Positions 34,831 through 44,340 of a stretch of 64,000 nt of DNA are shown here, piece after piece. The notes beneath the pieces were generated by a model. The model did no database searches and was not told the DNA's origin. It saw only the letters and a program-made list of their open reading frames with translations. Position 1 is the stretch's first letter. Each line of letters begins with the position of its first letter. The DNA is from Sapientia aquatica (GTDB taxonomy: Bacteria > Pseudomonadota > Gammaproteobacteria > Burkholderiales > Burkholderiaceae_D). Position numbers and translations under genes: made by a program. The stretch spans positions 310,001 through 374,000 of the forward strand of contig NZ_SMYL01000002.1 of assembly GCF_004358105.1 (NCBI RefSeq). Direction: 5' to 3'.

Positions 34831-35037
34831 TGATGTGCAAAAATGGATATATCACTATGCTCACACGCCCGACTTGCCCTGACGAATAAATAGATCACGT
34901 AGCGACTCAGAATTCGTCGTTAAGCTGACCACAACGGAATGCAGATTTGGCGCATTAGCGGTATCCGAGCAAATAATTAAAGCAATAAATCCGAGAATTC
35001 AATCAAAGAAAATTAACCGAGGTTAAAGGGGAGATTT

Positions 35038-37779
35038 ATGAAGGTACAACGCACGCGCATCGCTTTAGCGGTGTCGATGGCATTAGCAAGCGCAATGCTG
35101 CAAGCGCAAGCGCAACAAGCGGATGCGCCGGCATCTGCGCCGGTCCAAAACGCCGCACCTGCTGTCGCGGACGATGGCACGAGTCAAGTAGTGGTAACGG
35201 GGATTCGCGCTTCACGCCAACAGTCGCTCAAAGCCAAGCGCGATGCGGATTCCGTCATGGATGTGGTCAGTTCTGAGGACATCGGCAAGCTACCGGATAA
35301 AAACGTGGCTGACGCGGTGCAGCGTGTGCCGGGCGTCAATATTAGTTCCGGCTCAGGTGGACAAGGCGGCTTTTCCGAAAACGATCGCGTCACCATCCGT
35401 GGTACCAATCCTAGCTTGACTCAAACTTTGGTCAATGGGCATTCCATCTCAACCGGCGACTGGTACATTGGTGATCAACAAGGCACGGTTGGCCGCAGCG
35501 TGAGTTTTACTTTGCTGCCGTCTGAAATCGTTGGTTCGGTTGAAGTGCAAAAAAGCTCGCAAGCCGATTTCACCGAAGGGGGAACAGTCGGTAACGTCAA
35601 TATCGTCACGCGCTTACCGCTCGAGTTCAAAAAGCAGCTCACCGTAGAAATGACGGCGCAAGATATGTACGCTGATCTGCCGAAAAAATCTTCGCCGCAG
35701 TTTAACGCATTGGTGAACTGGAAAAACGATGAAAATACCTTGGGCGTATTAATCCAAGGTTTTTCAGAATCACGCGCTGAGCGTCGTGATGGACAAGAAC
35801 TCTACACCTTGGGCGCATCAACGATTTCTGACCCGAGCGTGATTGCTGCACATCCTGATTTGGCCGGCGTGAATATCCCCGCGCAAATTGGTTCCGCCGC
35901 GTTCACGCAAACCAGCAAACGTCAGGGCGGTTTGTTTGACGTGCAGTTTAAGCCGAATAAAGATTTGACCTTGGATGTGAACGGTTTGTATTCGCGCTTT
36001 ACTACGCAAACATTCGATACCAATTTCATGGCCAACGTTTCGAGCATGTTTAATGGCAGCGGCAATGCCGATGGCACTTATCCCGGCGTTTCTCCGACCA
36101 GTTATGTGGTGAAAAATGGTTCGATTGTTTCAGCCACTTTCCCGATGACGACTTATGACCCTGCTGCGGGTGGCGGTCAGGCCTTGCCCGGCGTGCGTGA
36201 TTCAATTTATCGACCTAACTCGGGTTCTTCCGCCGCTTACATCGACTTTGATAGTAAATTCCGCGCTAGTGACACGGTCACCTTTACCAGCAAAGTCGGC
36301 TATACCCGCGGCACGGGCGAGACGCCGCATGACTATGGTTATGAAGCCTATTTGATTAATTCACCGCTGTCGTTTCAGATGAACGGCACCCATGGTCCGG
36401 CCAATGTTTCTTTCCCGGGCGTCGACACCACTAATTTTAATAACCCGACTAATGTGGTCAATGGCGGCAGTTGGGCGCAATCGGCTAAGGTGACTGATAG
36501 TGAAACGTATGCGCAGGGCGACATGATTTTGTCCTTGGATCAAGGGCATGTGGAAAGCGCTAAATTTGGTATTCGGTTCTCCAATCATCAGCGTAAAGCG
36601 TTCGATGAAGGGTACTCATGTACTTCCAATCCTTTGGCGAGCTGCGATTTTTCCTCGACCCCACCACCGGCGTGGAATGGCACACGTTCGCCATCCAATT
36701 TTGGTTCAGGTATTGGCGCGGGCCCCGGTTTCTTGTCTAACTTCTGGGTATTGGATACCGGCGCATTAGCGGCGTGGGAGCAAAAATATAACAATGTCGA
36801 TACGGGCCCTGCGTACCAAAATAATTTTTCGATTAACGAAAAAGATTACGCAGCCTATGGAATGGCCAATTTAGTTGGCGACCATTGGCGCGGCAACGTT
36901 GGTGTGCGTTTGGTCGAAACCCAGCAAATAGGGAATGCCTATGACTATTCAAGCGACGGAACAAATTTTTTCGTCACCCCGATTACCTCTAAGCATAATT
37001 ATCTCGATGTTTTGCCAAGCGCGAACCTTAAGTTGGACGTAAACAAAGATCTCGTGGCGCGCTTCGCTGCCTCAGAAACAATGTCGCGTTTGGATTATTC
37101 CGCCTTGTCGCCTGCGGTGGTATTGAATAATTTAGATCACTCAGGTTCAAGTGGTAATTCAAGCTTGAAGTCGATCAAGTCGAACAATGTTGATGCCGCG
37201 TTAGAGTGGTACTACGCGCCGCAAGCGATTTTATCGGCAGGTGTGTTCTACATGGATATGCCTTCGTATATCGGTTACACCAACGTGGTGAGCACGTATT
37301 TTGATAGCACCAATCACGTAATGGCACCGTATAACATCACCACGCCATACAATATTTCCGCTAAAAATCACGGCATAGAATTATCGTGGCAGCAAACTTT
37401 TTCTAGTGGATTTGGCGGCTTGTTGAATTACACCTACGCTAACGGACATGATTCTAATGGCAGTGTATTGGTTGGATCGTCGAAGAATACGGCTAATACC
37501 GAAGCGTTTTATGAGAATGATCGCTTTAGCGCACGTTTGGCTTACACCTATCGCTCTGCATTCTTGGTCGGCTTAGCCAATACCACCACCGAATATGCGG
37601 CGGGCTTTGGCACGTTGGCGGCGTCGATTAACTACAAGGTCAACGACAATATCAAGATCACTTTTGATGCGCTTAATTTGAATAATCCGGTACTCAAGTA
37701 TTACTCCAATCCTGAGCAACCAGAATCGTTTTATTCCAATGGTCGTCAATTCTTCCTCGGGGTGCGCGTATCGTTGTAA
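35038..37779 (+). CDS. TonB-dependent receptor of the glycan locus
   Basis: 913 residues, strong ribosome site (GGGGAGA). Signal peptide about 1-25 (ending LQAQAQ), TonB box in VVVTGIRA, and the plug with SSEDIGKLPDKN, AVQRVPGVN and VTIRGTNP. The barrel ends in LGVRVSL. Same subfamily as the receptor at 6162-8849 but only moderately alike. It should carry an oligosaccharide through the outer membrane. The locus downstream (ABC importer, GH9 enzyme, ROK kinase) defines a glycan-specific system. A terminator at 37851-37884 separates it from the kinase gene. Confidence 0.93.
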   Translation: MKVQRTRIALAVSMALASAMLQAQAQQADAPASAPVQNAAPAVADDGTSQVVVTGIRASRQQSLKAKRDADSVMDVVSSEDIGKLPDKNVADAVQRVPGVNISSGSGGQGGFSENDRVTIRGTNPSLTQTLVNGHSISTGDWYIGDQQGTVGRSVSFTLLPSEIVGSVEVQKSSQADFTEGGTVGNVNIVTRLPLEFKKQLTVEMTAQDMYADLPKKSSPQFNALVNWKNDENTLGVLIQGFSESRAERRDGQELYTLGASTISDPSVIAAHPDLAGVNIPAQIGSAAFTQTSKRQGGLFDVQFKPNKDLTLDVNGLYSRFTTQTFDTNFMANVSSMFNGSGNADGTYPGVSPTSYVVKNGSIVSATFPMTTYDPAAGGGQALPGVRDSIYRPNSGSSAAYIDFDSKFRASDTVTFTSKVGYTRGTGETPHDYGYEAYLINSPLSFQMNGTHGPANVSFPGVDTTNFNNPTNVVNGGSWAQSAKVTDSETYAQGDMILSLDQGHVESAKFGIRFSNHQRKAFDEGYSCTSNPLASCDFSSTPPPAWNGTRSPSNFGSGIGAGPGFLSNFWVLDTGALAAWEQKYNNVDTGPAYQNNFSINEKDYAAYGMANLVGDHWRGNVGVRLVETQQIGNAYDYSSDGTNFFVTPITSKHNYLDVLPSANLKLDVNKDLVARFAASETMSRLDYSALSPAVVLNNLDHSGSSGNSSLKSIKSNNVDAALEWYYAPQAILSAGVFYMDMPSYIGYTNVVSTYFDSTNHVMAPYNITTPYNISAKNHGIELSWQQTFSSGFGGLLNYTYANGHDSNGSVLVGSSKNTANTEAFYENDRFSARLAYTYRSAFLVGLANTTTEYAAGFGTLAASINYKVNDNIKITFDALNLNNPVLKYYSNPEQPESFYSNGRQFFLGVRVSL

Positions 37780-37850
37780 TGTGATTCGTTATTGATGCGT
37801 GGAACAACACGTTTCCATCCATGGTGGCTTGAAATTAGGCTGCTATCTTC

Positions 37851-37884
37851 GGCAAACTGGGGAATAACCCAGTTTGCCTTTTTT
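37851..37884 (+). terminator. Terminator after the glycan receptor
   Basis: GGCAAACTGGG pairs with CCCAGTTTGCC around a short loop, then a T-run. Confidence 0.92.
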
Positions 37885-37919
37885 GCTATGTGATGAATCT
37901 AACCGTTAAGGAGTCTGTT

Positions 37920-38762
37920 TTGCACAGCGTTATTGCCTTTGATATTGGTGGCTCGCAAAGCCGAATCGCTTTGTTCGAACAGGGACAACTAATTTGGCGC
38001 AATCAAGCACCGACCCCCAGCCAACTTGGGCCAGATGCGATGGTAGAGACAATAGTCAAACTGTATCGCCCGTTTGCCCAGAAATCGTTACCAGTTGGCG
38101 TCGCCATCACCGGACAACTTACCCAAGGTTGCGTGACCGGGCATAACGTTGATGTGATGCCGGGGTGGCAAAGCTATCCGCTGCAAGCCGTATTAACCGA
38201 GCGCTTGCAACAGCCAGTTCAGATTTACAACGACGCTCGTGCGGCGGCGTGGGGAGAATATCAATTTGGAACGGGAGCGCAGTGTAGCGAGTTCTTGTTC
38301 CTGACCGTGTCAACTGGTATCGGCGCAGGCTTGGTGCTCAACGGACGCTTGCATATCGCTGCTAACGGCTTCGATGCTGAAATCGGCGAGATGCTGTTAG
38401 CCGATGGGGTAACGTTAGAAAATTACGCCTCCGGTACTGCACTCGGCCATCTGGCGCAGCGCAATGGATTTGATAGTGCTAAACACTTGTGCGATGCCGC
38501 CGACGCGGGTGACGTTAAAGCCAACGAGTTGTATCAATCGGGCATTGCCGAAGTTGCTAAGAAGCTGACTGATTTGGCCGTGATGTTGGGCATTCAACGG
38601 GCGGCGGTGGGCGGTAGCGTCGGGTTGCGATCGGGCTACCTAGAACGGCTGCGCTCCGAGATGCAGCGGTACCCTGCCATGTACCAGTTCGAACTGGTGC
38701 CCGCCGCTTTAGGTGCAGACGCCGGCTTGTTTGGTGTGGCTGCCTTGGCGAGCGCGGAATAA
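37920..38762 (+). CDS. ROK-family sugar kinase lacking the zinc motif
   Basis: 280 residues from TTG 37920, preferred because AAGGAG lies 6 nt before it and ROK enzymes start close to the ATP-binding motif (here VIAFDIGGSQSR). ATG 37893 and GTG 37890 are possible but lie at the end of a terminator. The catalytic aspartate is in IYNDARAAAWGE. After GAGLVLNGRLHIAANGF the usual GHxxxxCxCGxxGCxE zinc signature is missing: the chain goes from EIGEMLLADGVTLENYASGTAL with no cysteine cluster. It probably phosphorylates a hexose (glucose, GlcN or GlcNAc) released inside the cell from the imported glycan. Confidence 0.85.
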   Translation: MHSVIAFDIGGSQSRIALFEQGQLIWRNQAPTPSQLGPDAMVETIVKLYRPFAQKSLPVGVAITGQLTQGCVTGHNVDVMPGWQSYPLQAVLTERLQQPVQIYNDARAAAWGEYQFGTGAQCSEFLFLTVSTGIGAGLVLNGRLHIAANGFDAEIGEMLLADGVTLENYASGTALGHLAQRNGFDSAKHLCDAADAGDVKANELYQSGIAEVAKKLTDLAVMLGIQRAAVGGSVGLRSGYLERLRSEMQRYPAMYQFELVPAALGADAGLFGVAALASAE

Positions 38763-38829
38763 TGCGTTAAAGTTGCCTTGGATAAATTAAGTACCTAAAT
38801 CGAATTGATAACAACCAAGCTCAATCACC

Positions 38830-41130
38830 TTGTCAACTGCCTCCCAAAAATTAATTCAAAGTCGCTGGCCTTGGTTAGCGGCTTCATTGATTTTGACAAT
38901 CAGCCTATTTGTGTCAACGATTTTGGGCTGGCTTTGGTATTCCGATCAGCGTGCCGCTTCCGCGCGCGAATTGTCGCTTGATCTGATTTGGTTGGAGCAA
39001 AACGTCACCCAAACCTTAGTTGATAATCAGCGCATTCTAGAAAACTGGTCGCACGACTTACAATCCAACTCGGTTCGTGCCAATAACGATTTCTTGGTGT
39101 TAGCGGCTGGATTCGTCAAGGACAATCCAGCGGTAATCGCGATCGATTATTTGGACAAAAATAATCAGCGTGTTTTGGGTGTGCCGACCTACGTTGAACG
39201 TCCAGAAAAACTTCCTCCTATCACCGATCCCCTCATTACCGAAGCCATCCATCGCAGCAATAGCGTGAAAAGACCGGTGTACAGCAAAGTGATCGAACAA
39301 TACGCGCCGCTGTGGGTGCTAGTGATTCCGATCTCAGAAGAAACCAGCAATGCCGGTACAGTACTGGTGACTTACGATCTTGACCAACTGCTGACTTCGC
39401 AAGTGCCGTGGTGGTTTGTGCAACGCTACGATTTGAGTTTGGTGAACCGCGAGAATAAGCAGTTATCTCCGCGTGAGGTGAGTGCCATCGCGCCCGATGC
39501 CGATGTGCATAAATTAAATTTTGGCCCAGATAATAGCGGCTTATCGCTGCGCGCCAGTTTGCACAGCGGCGCACATTCAGAACGCTTGCTGTTAATGTTG
39601 GCGGTAGCAGTCGGTGCGTTTGGCCTGCTCATTATTTGGTTATTGCGTTTATTGCAGCGCTGGTTGCGCGAGCGCCAGGCGGCCCAATTGGCGTTGTCGC
39701 AAGAGCTACGATTTAGAGAAGCGATGGAGCAATCCTTGGTCACTGGTTTGCTCGCGTTTGATACGCTTGGTCGGATTATTTATGTCAATCCCGCATTGTG
39801 TACGATGCTGGGTTTGGCTCGGGAAGATCTCATCGGAACTAGCGCGCCGTTTTCGTTTTGGGCTTTAGATAATATTGACGAATGCCAAGCGGCGCATGAC
39901 GCTATGTTAGCCGGTGATAACCCCGATCAAGGCCGCCGTTTAGCGGTAATCGGTGCTAATGGCGAAACCCTGTCCGTGCGCTTATTTGCTTCACCCTTGG
40001 TCAACAACGACAGCAGTCCCAGTGGTTGGATGGCGTCCCTGTATGACATCACTGAATTACAAAAAGAGCGCGAATCGTTAGCCCTGTCGAGGGAGCAACT
40101 GTATGCCGTTTTATCTGGTTTGGATGCGGCGGTGTATGTCAGCGCCATTGACGACGGTCGTTTGCTATTTCGCAATCGGCATCATGCCGATTTATTTCAG
40201 TTTGACGAAGACGGGCCGTGCTGCTTAATGTATTGGCCAGAATTGATCCAAGACGCACAGTTCAAATCCATCGAGTTCCGTGATCGCCAAACAGAACGCT
40301 GGTACCACCTAGAACGGCGCACGATTTTGTGGGTAGATGGCTTACCCGTTAATTTGGATATCGCCACCGACATTAGCGCTGAGCGCGCCGCCGCTGATAC
40401 CGCGCGTGAACGCGACGAGCTATTGCAGCACACCGCGCGCTTAGCCAATTTGGCCGAATTTGCTTCTGGGATTGCGCATGAACTTAACCAACCATTGGCG
40501 GCAATTGCCAACTATTCGGCTGCGGCGGATGCGTTTTTAGAAGTCGCTCCGTTGCAAACCAATAAGGTGCAAGAAGCGGTGCGTCGCATGGGCGAGGAGT
40601 CACGCCGCGCGGGTAAGATTATTCATAGCATGCGCAGCTTTATTCAAAAGCGGGCGAGCAAACATGACGTGCATAATTTAGTCCAGTTATTGTCCGAGCC
40701 GTTAGCACTCGTCGCCCCCTTAGCCCAGCGCTGGCAATTAGAAATCGTGGTCGAAGCCGAGCAGCGCGACGTATTGATTGAGTGCGATGCCGTGATGATT
40801 GAGCAAGTCGTCTTTAATCTGATTCGTAATGCATTAGAAGCGATGATCGAACAAGAACAAACGGCCTTGGCCGCCGCTGTGGTAGTTAAAATTGAACGCG
40901 ATCAAGATACCGTAACGGTCAGCATTACTGATCGCGGCCCGGGATTAAAAGATCCTGAAAAATTATTCCAACCGTTTTACTCGACCAAACAAGACGGCAT
41001 GGGCTTAGGCTTAGCAATTTGCCGCACGGTGATTGAAAGTCACGGTGGTCGTTTGTGGAGCGAACCCAATCCGCTCGGTGGAACCTGTTTTAGCTTCCGC
41101 TTGCCTTGTGTGCAGGCAGAAGCTGCCTAG
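38830..41130 (+). CDS. PAS histidine kinase of the glycan locus
   Basis: 766 residues, TTG start without a clear ribosome site; no better start is visible. Helices at about 14-37 and 253-275 bound a periplasmic sensor domain of about 215 residues. Two PAS-like domains follow (about 290-400 and 415-510). The HisKA has H550 in SGIAHELNQPLAAI; the ATPase domain has NLIRNALEAM, DRGPGLKDP and GMGLGLAICRTVIESHGG. This is the DctB/FixL type of kinase. It is 18 bp before the response regulator gene and is its partner. The periplasmic domain probably senses the sugar or its derivative. Confidence 0.93.
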   Translation: MSTASQKLIQSRWPWLAASLILTISLFVSTILGWLWYSDQRAASARELSLDLIWLEQNVTQTLVDNQRILENWSHDLQSNSVRANNDFLVLAAGFVKDNPAVIAIDYLDKNNQRVLGVPTYVERPEKLPPITDPLITEAIHRSNSVKRPVYSKVIEQYAPLWVLVIPISEETSNAGTVLVTYDLDQLLTSQVPWWFVQRYDLSLVNRENKQLSPREVSAIAPDADVHKLNFGPDNSGLSLRASLHSGAHSERLLLMLAVAVGAFGLLIIWLLRLLQRWLRERQAAQLALSQELRFREAMEQSLVTGLLAFDTLGRIIYVNPALCTMLGLAREDLIGTSAPFSFWALDNIDECQAAHDAMLAGDNPDQGRRLAVIGANGETLSVRLFASPLVNNDSSPSGWMASLYDITELQKERESLALSREQLYAVLSGLDAAVYVSAIDDGRLLFRNRHHADLFQFDEDGPCCLMYWPELIQDAQFKSIEFRDRQTERWYHLERRTILWVDGLPVNLDIATDISAERAAADTARERDELLQHTARLANLAEFASGIAHELNQPLAAIANYSAAADAFLEVAPLQTNKVQEAVRRMGEESRRAGKIIHSMRSFIQKRASKHDVHNLVQLLSEPLALVAPLAQRWQLEIVVEAEQRDVLIECDAVMIEQVVFNLIRNALEAMIEQEQTALAAAVVVKIERDQDTVTVSITDRGPGLKDPEKLFQPFYSTKQDGMGLGLAICRTVIESHGGRLWSEPNPLGGTCFSFRLPCVQAEAA

Positions 41131-41148
41131 CTATAACTTAATAATTGG

Positions 41149-41838
41149 ATGGTGACCGATATGAGCGAACAAATTCCCCTCACTACAATTCCGCAAATCG
41201 CCATTATTGACGACGACGCCGGAGTGCGCGGTTCCTTAGGCATGTTATTAGAAACGCGCAATTGGGCGGTTACTGAATTTGAGCGCGCTGGCGATTTTTT
41301 AAACGGCCCACGCGCGCGCGACTTTAACTGCTTAATTATTGATATTCGCATTCCCGATATGAGCGGATTGGAGTTGTACGAAGAACTTAACCGCCGAACC
41401 AAAGCACGGCATACCTATTTGCCACCGGCGCTGTTTTTGAGCGGCCACGGTGATATTCCTATGGTTGTTAAAGCGCTCAAACAAGGCGCGTCGGATTTTT
41501 TAGAAAAGCCGGTTGACCATCGCACGTTGCTGGATGCGGTCAGCAAAGCCTTGACTGCCGACCAAGCCGCGCGCAGCAGCTTTGATACTCAAGCTCAGTT
41601 GATTCAAGAAATCTCAGAATTAACTTCACGCGAGCGCGAAGTACTGTCCGAAATCGTGCGTGGCTATTTAGGCAAGCAAATCGCCGAACATCTCAACATC
41701 AGCGCCAAAACAGTCGAAGCTCATCGCCTACGTATTTGCCAGAAATTTAATATCCGCACCAGCATGGAATTAGCCGCCAAATTACGCGACGTATCGCCGA
41801 GCTTGTGGGAAAAAAAAGAGGACGATGATTCTCTTTAG
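41149..41838 (+). CDS. FixJ/NarL-type response regulator of the glycan locus
   Basis: 229 residues from ATG 41149; ATG 41161 has a better-placed GGTG and is a fair alternative. The receiver domain has IIDDDAG, D65 in LIIDIRIPDMSG, LSGHGDIPMVV and DFLEKPV, all typical of FixJ. The LuxR-type helix-turn-helix (about 155-215) has SELTSREREVLSEIV, KQIAEHLNISAKTVEAHR. It follows the kinase gene and stands directly upstream of the ABC operon. Paired inverted-repeat sites upstream of that operon and of the receptor gene are its likely targets. Confidence 0.93.
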   Translation: MVTDMSEQIPLTTIPQIAIIDDDAGVRGSLGMLLETRNWAVTEFERAGDFLNGPRARDFNCLIIDIRIPDMSGLELYEELNRRTKARHTYLPPALFLSGHGDIPMVVKALKQGASDFLEKPVDHRTLLDAVSKALTADQAARSSFDTQAQLIQEISELTSREREVLSEIVRGYLGKQIAEHLNISAKTVEAHRLRICQKFNIRTSMELAAKLRDVSPSLWEKKEDDDSL

Positions 41839-41873
41839 GAGCAGCCCTTGTGCTGCCTAGTTGAAGGTGGCGC

Positions 41874-41913
41874 ATAGGTAAATCTACCTATAACAAGAGG
41901 TACATTTCAGGAT
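41874..41913 (+). promoter_or_regulatory. Paired FixJ-type operator upstream of the glycan ABC operon
   Basis: Site 1: ATAGGTA, AATC, TACCTAT at 41874-41891, a near-perfect palindrome. Site 2: AGAGGTA, CATT, TCAGGAT at 41896-41913. The sites start 22 bp apart. The element is 104-143 bp upstream of ATG 42017. Confidence 0.65.
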
Positions 41914-42016
41914 TGTTGGCTATTAGCGCTAGGTTCTACAATCCGTGCATCAATCAAACATGCAGTAGTTTTGGCAAAGCGTACTAAATTAGCAAGAGCA
42001 TTCACGTGGAACCGCA

Positions 42017-43348
42017 ATGAATACATTAAAACTAAAGCCACTCCGTAATCTGTTAGCCAGCGCCGCGCTACTTCTGTCGTTTGCCGCCGCCAACGCGACC
42101 GAATTAAATATTTGGGTTATGTCCACCACCGCGCAACAGCAGCAAGACATGAAAGAATTATTGCGTCCGTATTTAGCCAAAAATCCTAATTTACGGGTCA
42201 ACGTGACGGTGCTGAATTGGGAATCAGCATGGAGCAAAATCACCGCCGCCGCTATTTCTGGACAAGGCCCTGATCTATTAGAGTTGGGCACGACCTGGGT
42301 TGGTGCGATTTCATCGATGGGCGCCCTCGAGCCGCTGAGCTTGGCGCAGCAAAAAGAAGTCGGCACCGCCAGCGTGTTTTATCCCGCTGTTTGGGGTACA
42401 ACGCATCGCTTTGATGATCCTAAAATTTATGCCTTGCCTTGGTATGTCGATGCGCGTGTGGCGTATTACCGTAAAGACGTGTTTAAAAAAGCAGGCGTGA
42501 ACCCCAAAGATGCGTTCACCAATTGGAGCAGCTTTAAACAAGCGATGCAAAAGATTAACGGCCAAGTCATTGATGGTAAAAAAATTGCCGCACTTGGCTA
42601 TCCCGGCAAAAACGATTGGAATTTGGTACACAATTTAGCGCCGTGGATTTGGAATGCCGGTGGCGATTTATTCACGCCGGACAAAAAACATTCCGCCATC
42701 AATTCGCCCGAAGCATTGCAAGCGATCACGTATTACACCAGCTTCGCGGCCGAAGGTTTAGTGCCTTCCTCGTCGTTAGAAAAGAATTCCGAGCAAATTG
42801 AATCCGGATTTTTTAACGGACAATACGCTGTGATTTTTGGCGGGCCGGATGTACTCAAGCGCGTTAATACTCCCAAGGCCAAAGGTGGACAAATGGAAAC
42901 CGTGGCCGCGCATAATTTGGGGATTGAGTCGTATCCAGCCGGATTAAAGGGTAGTCAGACATTATTCTCCGGTTCCAATTTGTCGATCATGAAATCGTCC
43001 AAAAATAAGGACGAATCGTGGAAGCTACTGGCCTATTTAGCGTCGCGCGACAGCGAAATCACTTACAGTAAAATGTCGGGCATGTTGCCTGCGCGGATTG
43101 ATGCGGCGACGGATCCGTCATTGATGGCCGACCCAAATTATGCCGATTTTATCGGTCGCATTAAGAACGGTCGTCATTACGCCTCAATCGCAAGCTGGGC
43201 GCCGTTGGAATCGGTTTATCTTAAAAACCTCGGCAATATGTTTGACATTGTTGCTGGTGTCAAAGGCAAGTACTCACCGCAAGCCATTAAACAAGCGCTC
43301 GATGTAACGGCTAACGAAGCCAATGATGTGCTGGATTCGGCTAACTGA
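42017..43348 (+). CDS. Glycan ABC transporter substrate-binding protein
   Basis: 443 residues. Signal peptide about 1-27 (ending AAANATE). Family 1 solute-binding fold: LNIWVMSTTAQQQQDM, LNWESAWSKITAAAISGQGPDLLELG, and PWYVDARVAYYRKDVFKKAG. Typical of CUT1 oligosaccharide importers (MalE-like). Permease and ATPase genes follow in order, so this is the ligand-binding part of a full importer. The substrate is likely an oligosaccharide handled by the GH9 enzyme encoded at the end of the operon. Confidence 0.93.
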   Translation: MNTLKLKPLRNLLASAALLLSFAAANATELNIWVMSTTAQQQQDMKELLRPYLAKNPNLRVNVTVLNWESAWSKITAAAISGQGPDLLELGTTWVGAISSMGALEPLSLAQQKEVGTASVFYPAVWGTTHRFDDPKIYALPWYVDARVAYYRKDVFKKAGVNPKDAFTNWSSFKQAMQKINGQVIDGKKIAALGYPGKNDWNLVHNLAPWIWNAGGDLFTPDKKHSAINSPEALQAITYYTSFAAEGLVPSSSLEKNSEQIESGFFNGQYAVIFGGPDVLKRVNTPKAKGGQMETVAAHNLGIESYPAGLKGSQTLFSGSNLSIMKSSKNKDESWKLLAYLASRDSEITYSKMSGMLPARIDAATDPSLMADPNYADFIGRIKNGRHYASIASWAPLESVYLKNLGNMFDIVAGVKGKYSPQAIKQALDVTANEANDVLDSAN

Positions 43349-43416
43349 CGACAGTCCAGTACAGCCCTGCGCTGACTAACTAAATCCACTCGCTGAACTC
43401 CGTAAAAGGAAAAATT

Positions 43417-44340
43417 GTGCGCGCCAAGAAGTTTGATGTGTTTCCCTATCTGTTGCTGCTACCCGCGATTCTGATGATGTTGGCGGTCAATTTGACGCCT
43501 ATCGCGCAGGGATTCTATATGTCCTTGCTCAAATTAAATCAGTTCACGCTAGGGCAATATTTAGATGCGCCGTTTGTCGGATTAGAAAACTACCGCCGCG
43601 TTTTATTTGAAGATCACAGCCCCATCCGCGCGGGTTTAGGCTTAGCGTTGCGCAACACCGCACTCTATACCTTGTGCGTTTCCGTGTTGTCGGTGGCGAT
43701 TGGTTTGGGTGTGGCGGTGTTATCGAATCGCGACTTTGCTGGTAAAGGCATTGCGCGTACCTTGCTGCTGCTACCATGGATTGTGCCGTCCTACGTTGTC
43801 GGAACGCTGTGGGGTTTTATGTGGCAACGCGATGTGGGGATTATTAATGTGGTGTTAGTCGATTGGCTGCATTTGCTGGACGAAAAGCCGTTTTGGTTGT
43901 TAGGCTCAAATAGTTTTTTCGCCATCGTGATTCCCACCGTGTGGCGCGCTTGGCCGGTGATGATGTTGATATTTTTAGCCGCATTGCAAGCCATTCCGGA
44001 AGATCAATACGAAGCGGCGACTTTGGATGGCGTGAGTAAATGGAAGCAGTTTTTTCATATTACCGTTCCCTTGCTTAAGCCCGTGATCGTGATTCAGTTC
44101 ATGTTCCAAGTGATCGACAACGTCTATTCCTACAATATTGTTTCGATGATGTTTGGTAACGGCGCAGGTCATCCCGGTGATTGGGCCGATTTGTTAATGC
44201 CGATGCTCACGCGCCAATCGTTTAGCTACTGGTTGTTCGGGCAGGGCGCCGCGGTGTCGTTCATCATGATGGTGCTGATGTTGATCTTTGTGGCGGTCTG
44301 GATGAAATCGTTTAAACGGAGCATGACCGCTGATGAATAA
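43417..44340 (+). CDS. Sugar ABC transporter permease, MalF-type
   Basis: 307 residues, GTG start with AAAGGA ahead. Six membrane helices. The EAA coupling loop is visible as YEAATLDGVSKWKQFFHITVPLLKPV. It overlaps the next permease gene by 8 bp. It forms the membrane channel with the MalG-type partner. Confidence 0.93.
   Translation: MRAKKFDVFPYLLLLPAILMMLAVNLTPIAQGFYMSLLKLNQFTLGQYLDAPFVGLENYRRVLFEDHSPIRAGLGLALRNTALYTLCVSVLSVAIGLGVAVLSNRDFAGKGIARTLLLLPWIVPSYVVGTLWGFMWQRDVGIINVVLVDWLHLLDEKPFWLLGSNSFFAIVIPTVWRAWPVMMLIFLAALQAIPEDQYEAATLDGVSKWKQFFHITVPLLKPVIVIQFMFQVIDNVYSYNIVSMMFGNGAGHPGDWADLLMPMLTRQSFSYWLFGQGAAVSFIMMVLMLIFVAVWMKSFKRSMTADE

Larger units (their letters stand above)
34522..35037. 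other. Regulatory region upstream of the glycan receptor gene
   Basis: 516 bp. It contains a hairpin at 34536-34571, an unremarkable C/T-rich stretch at about 34600-34640, and the paired FixJ-type operator at 34791-34830, 208 bp before the receptor start. No gene is supported. Confidence 0.65.
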
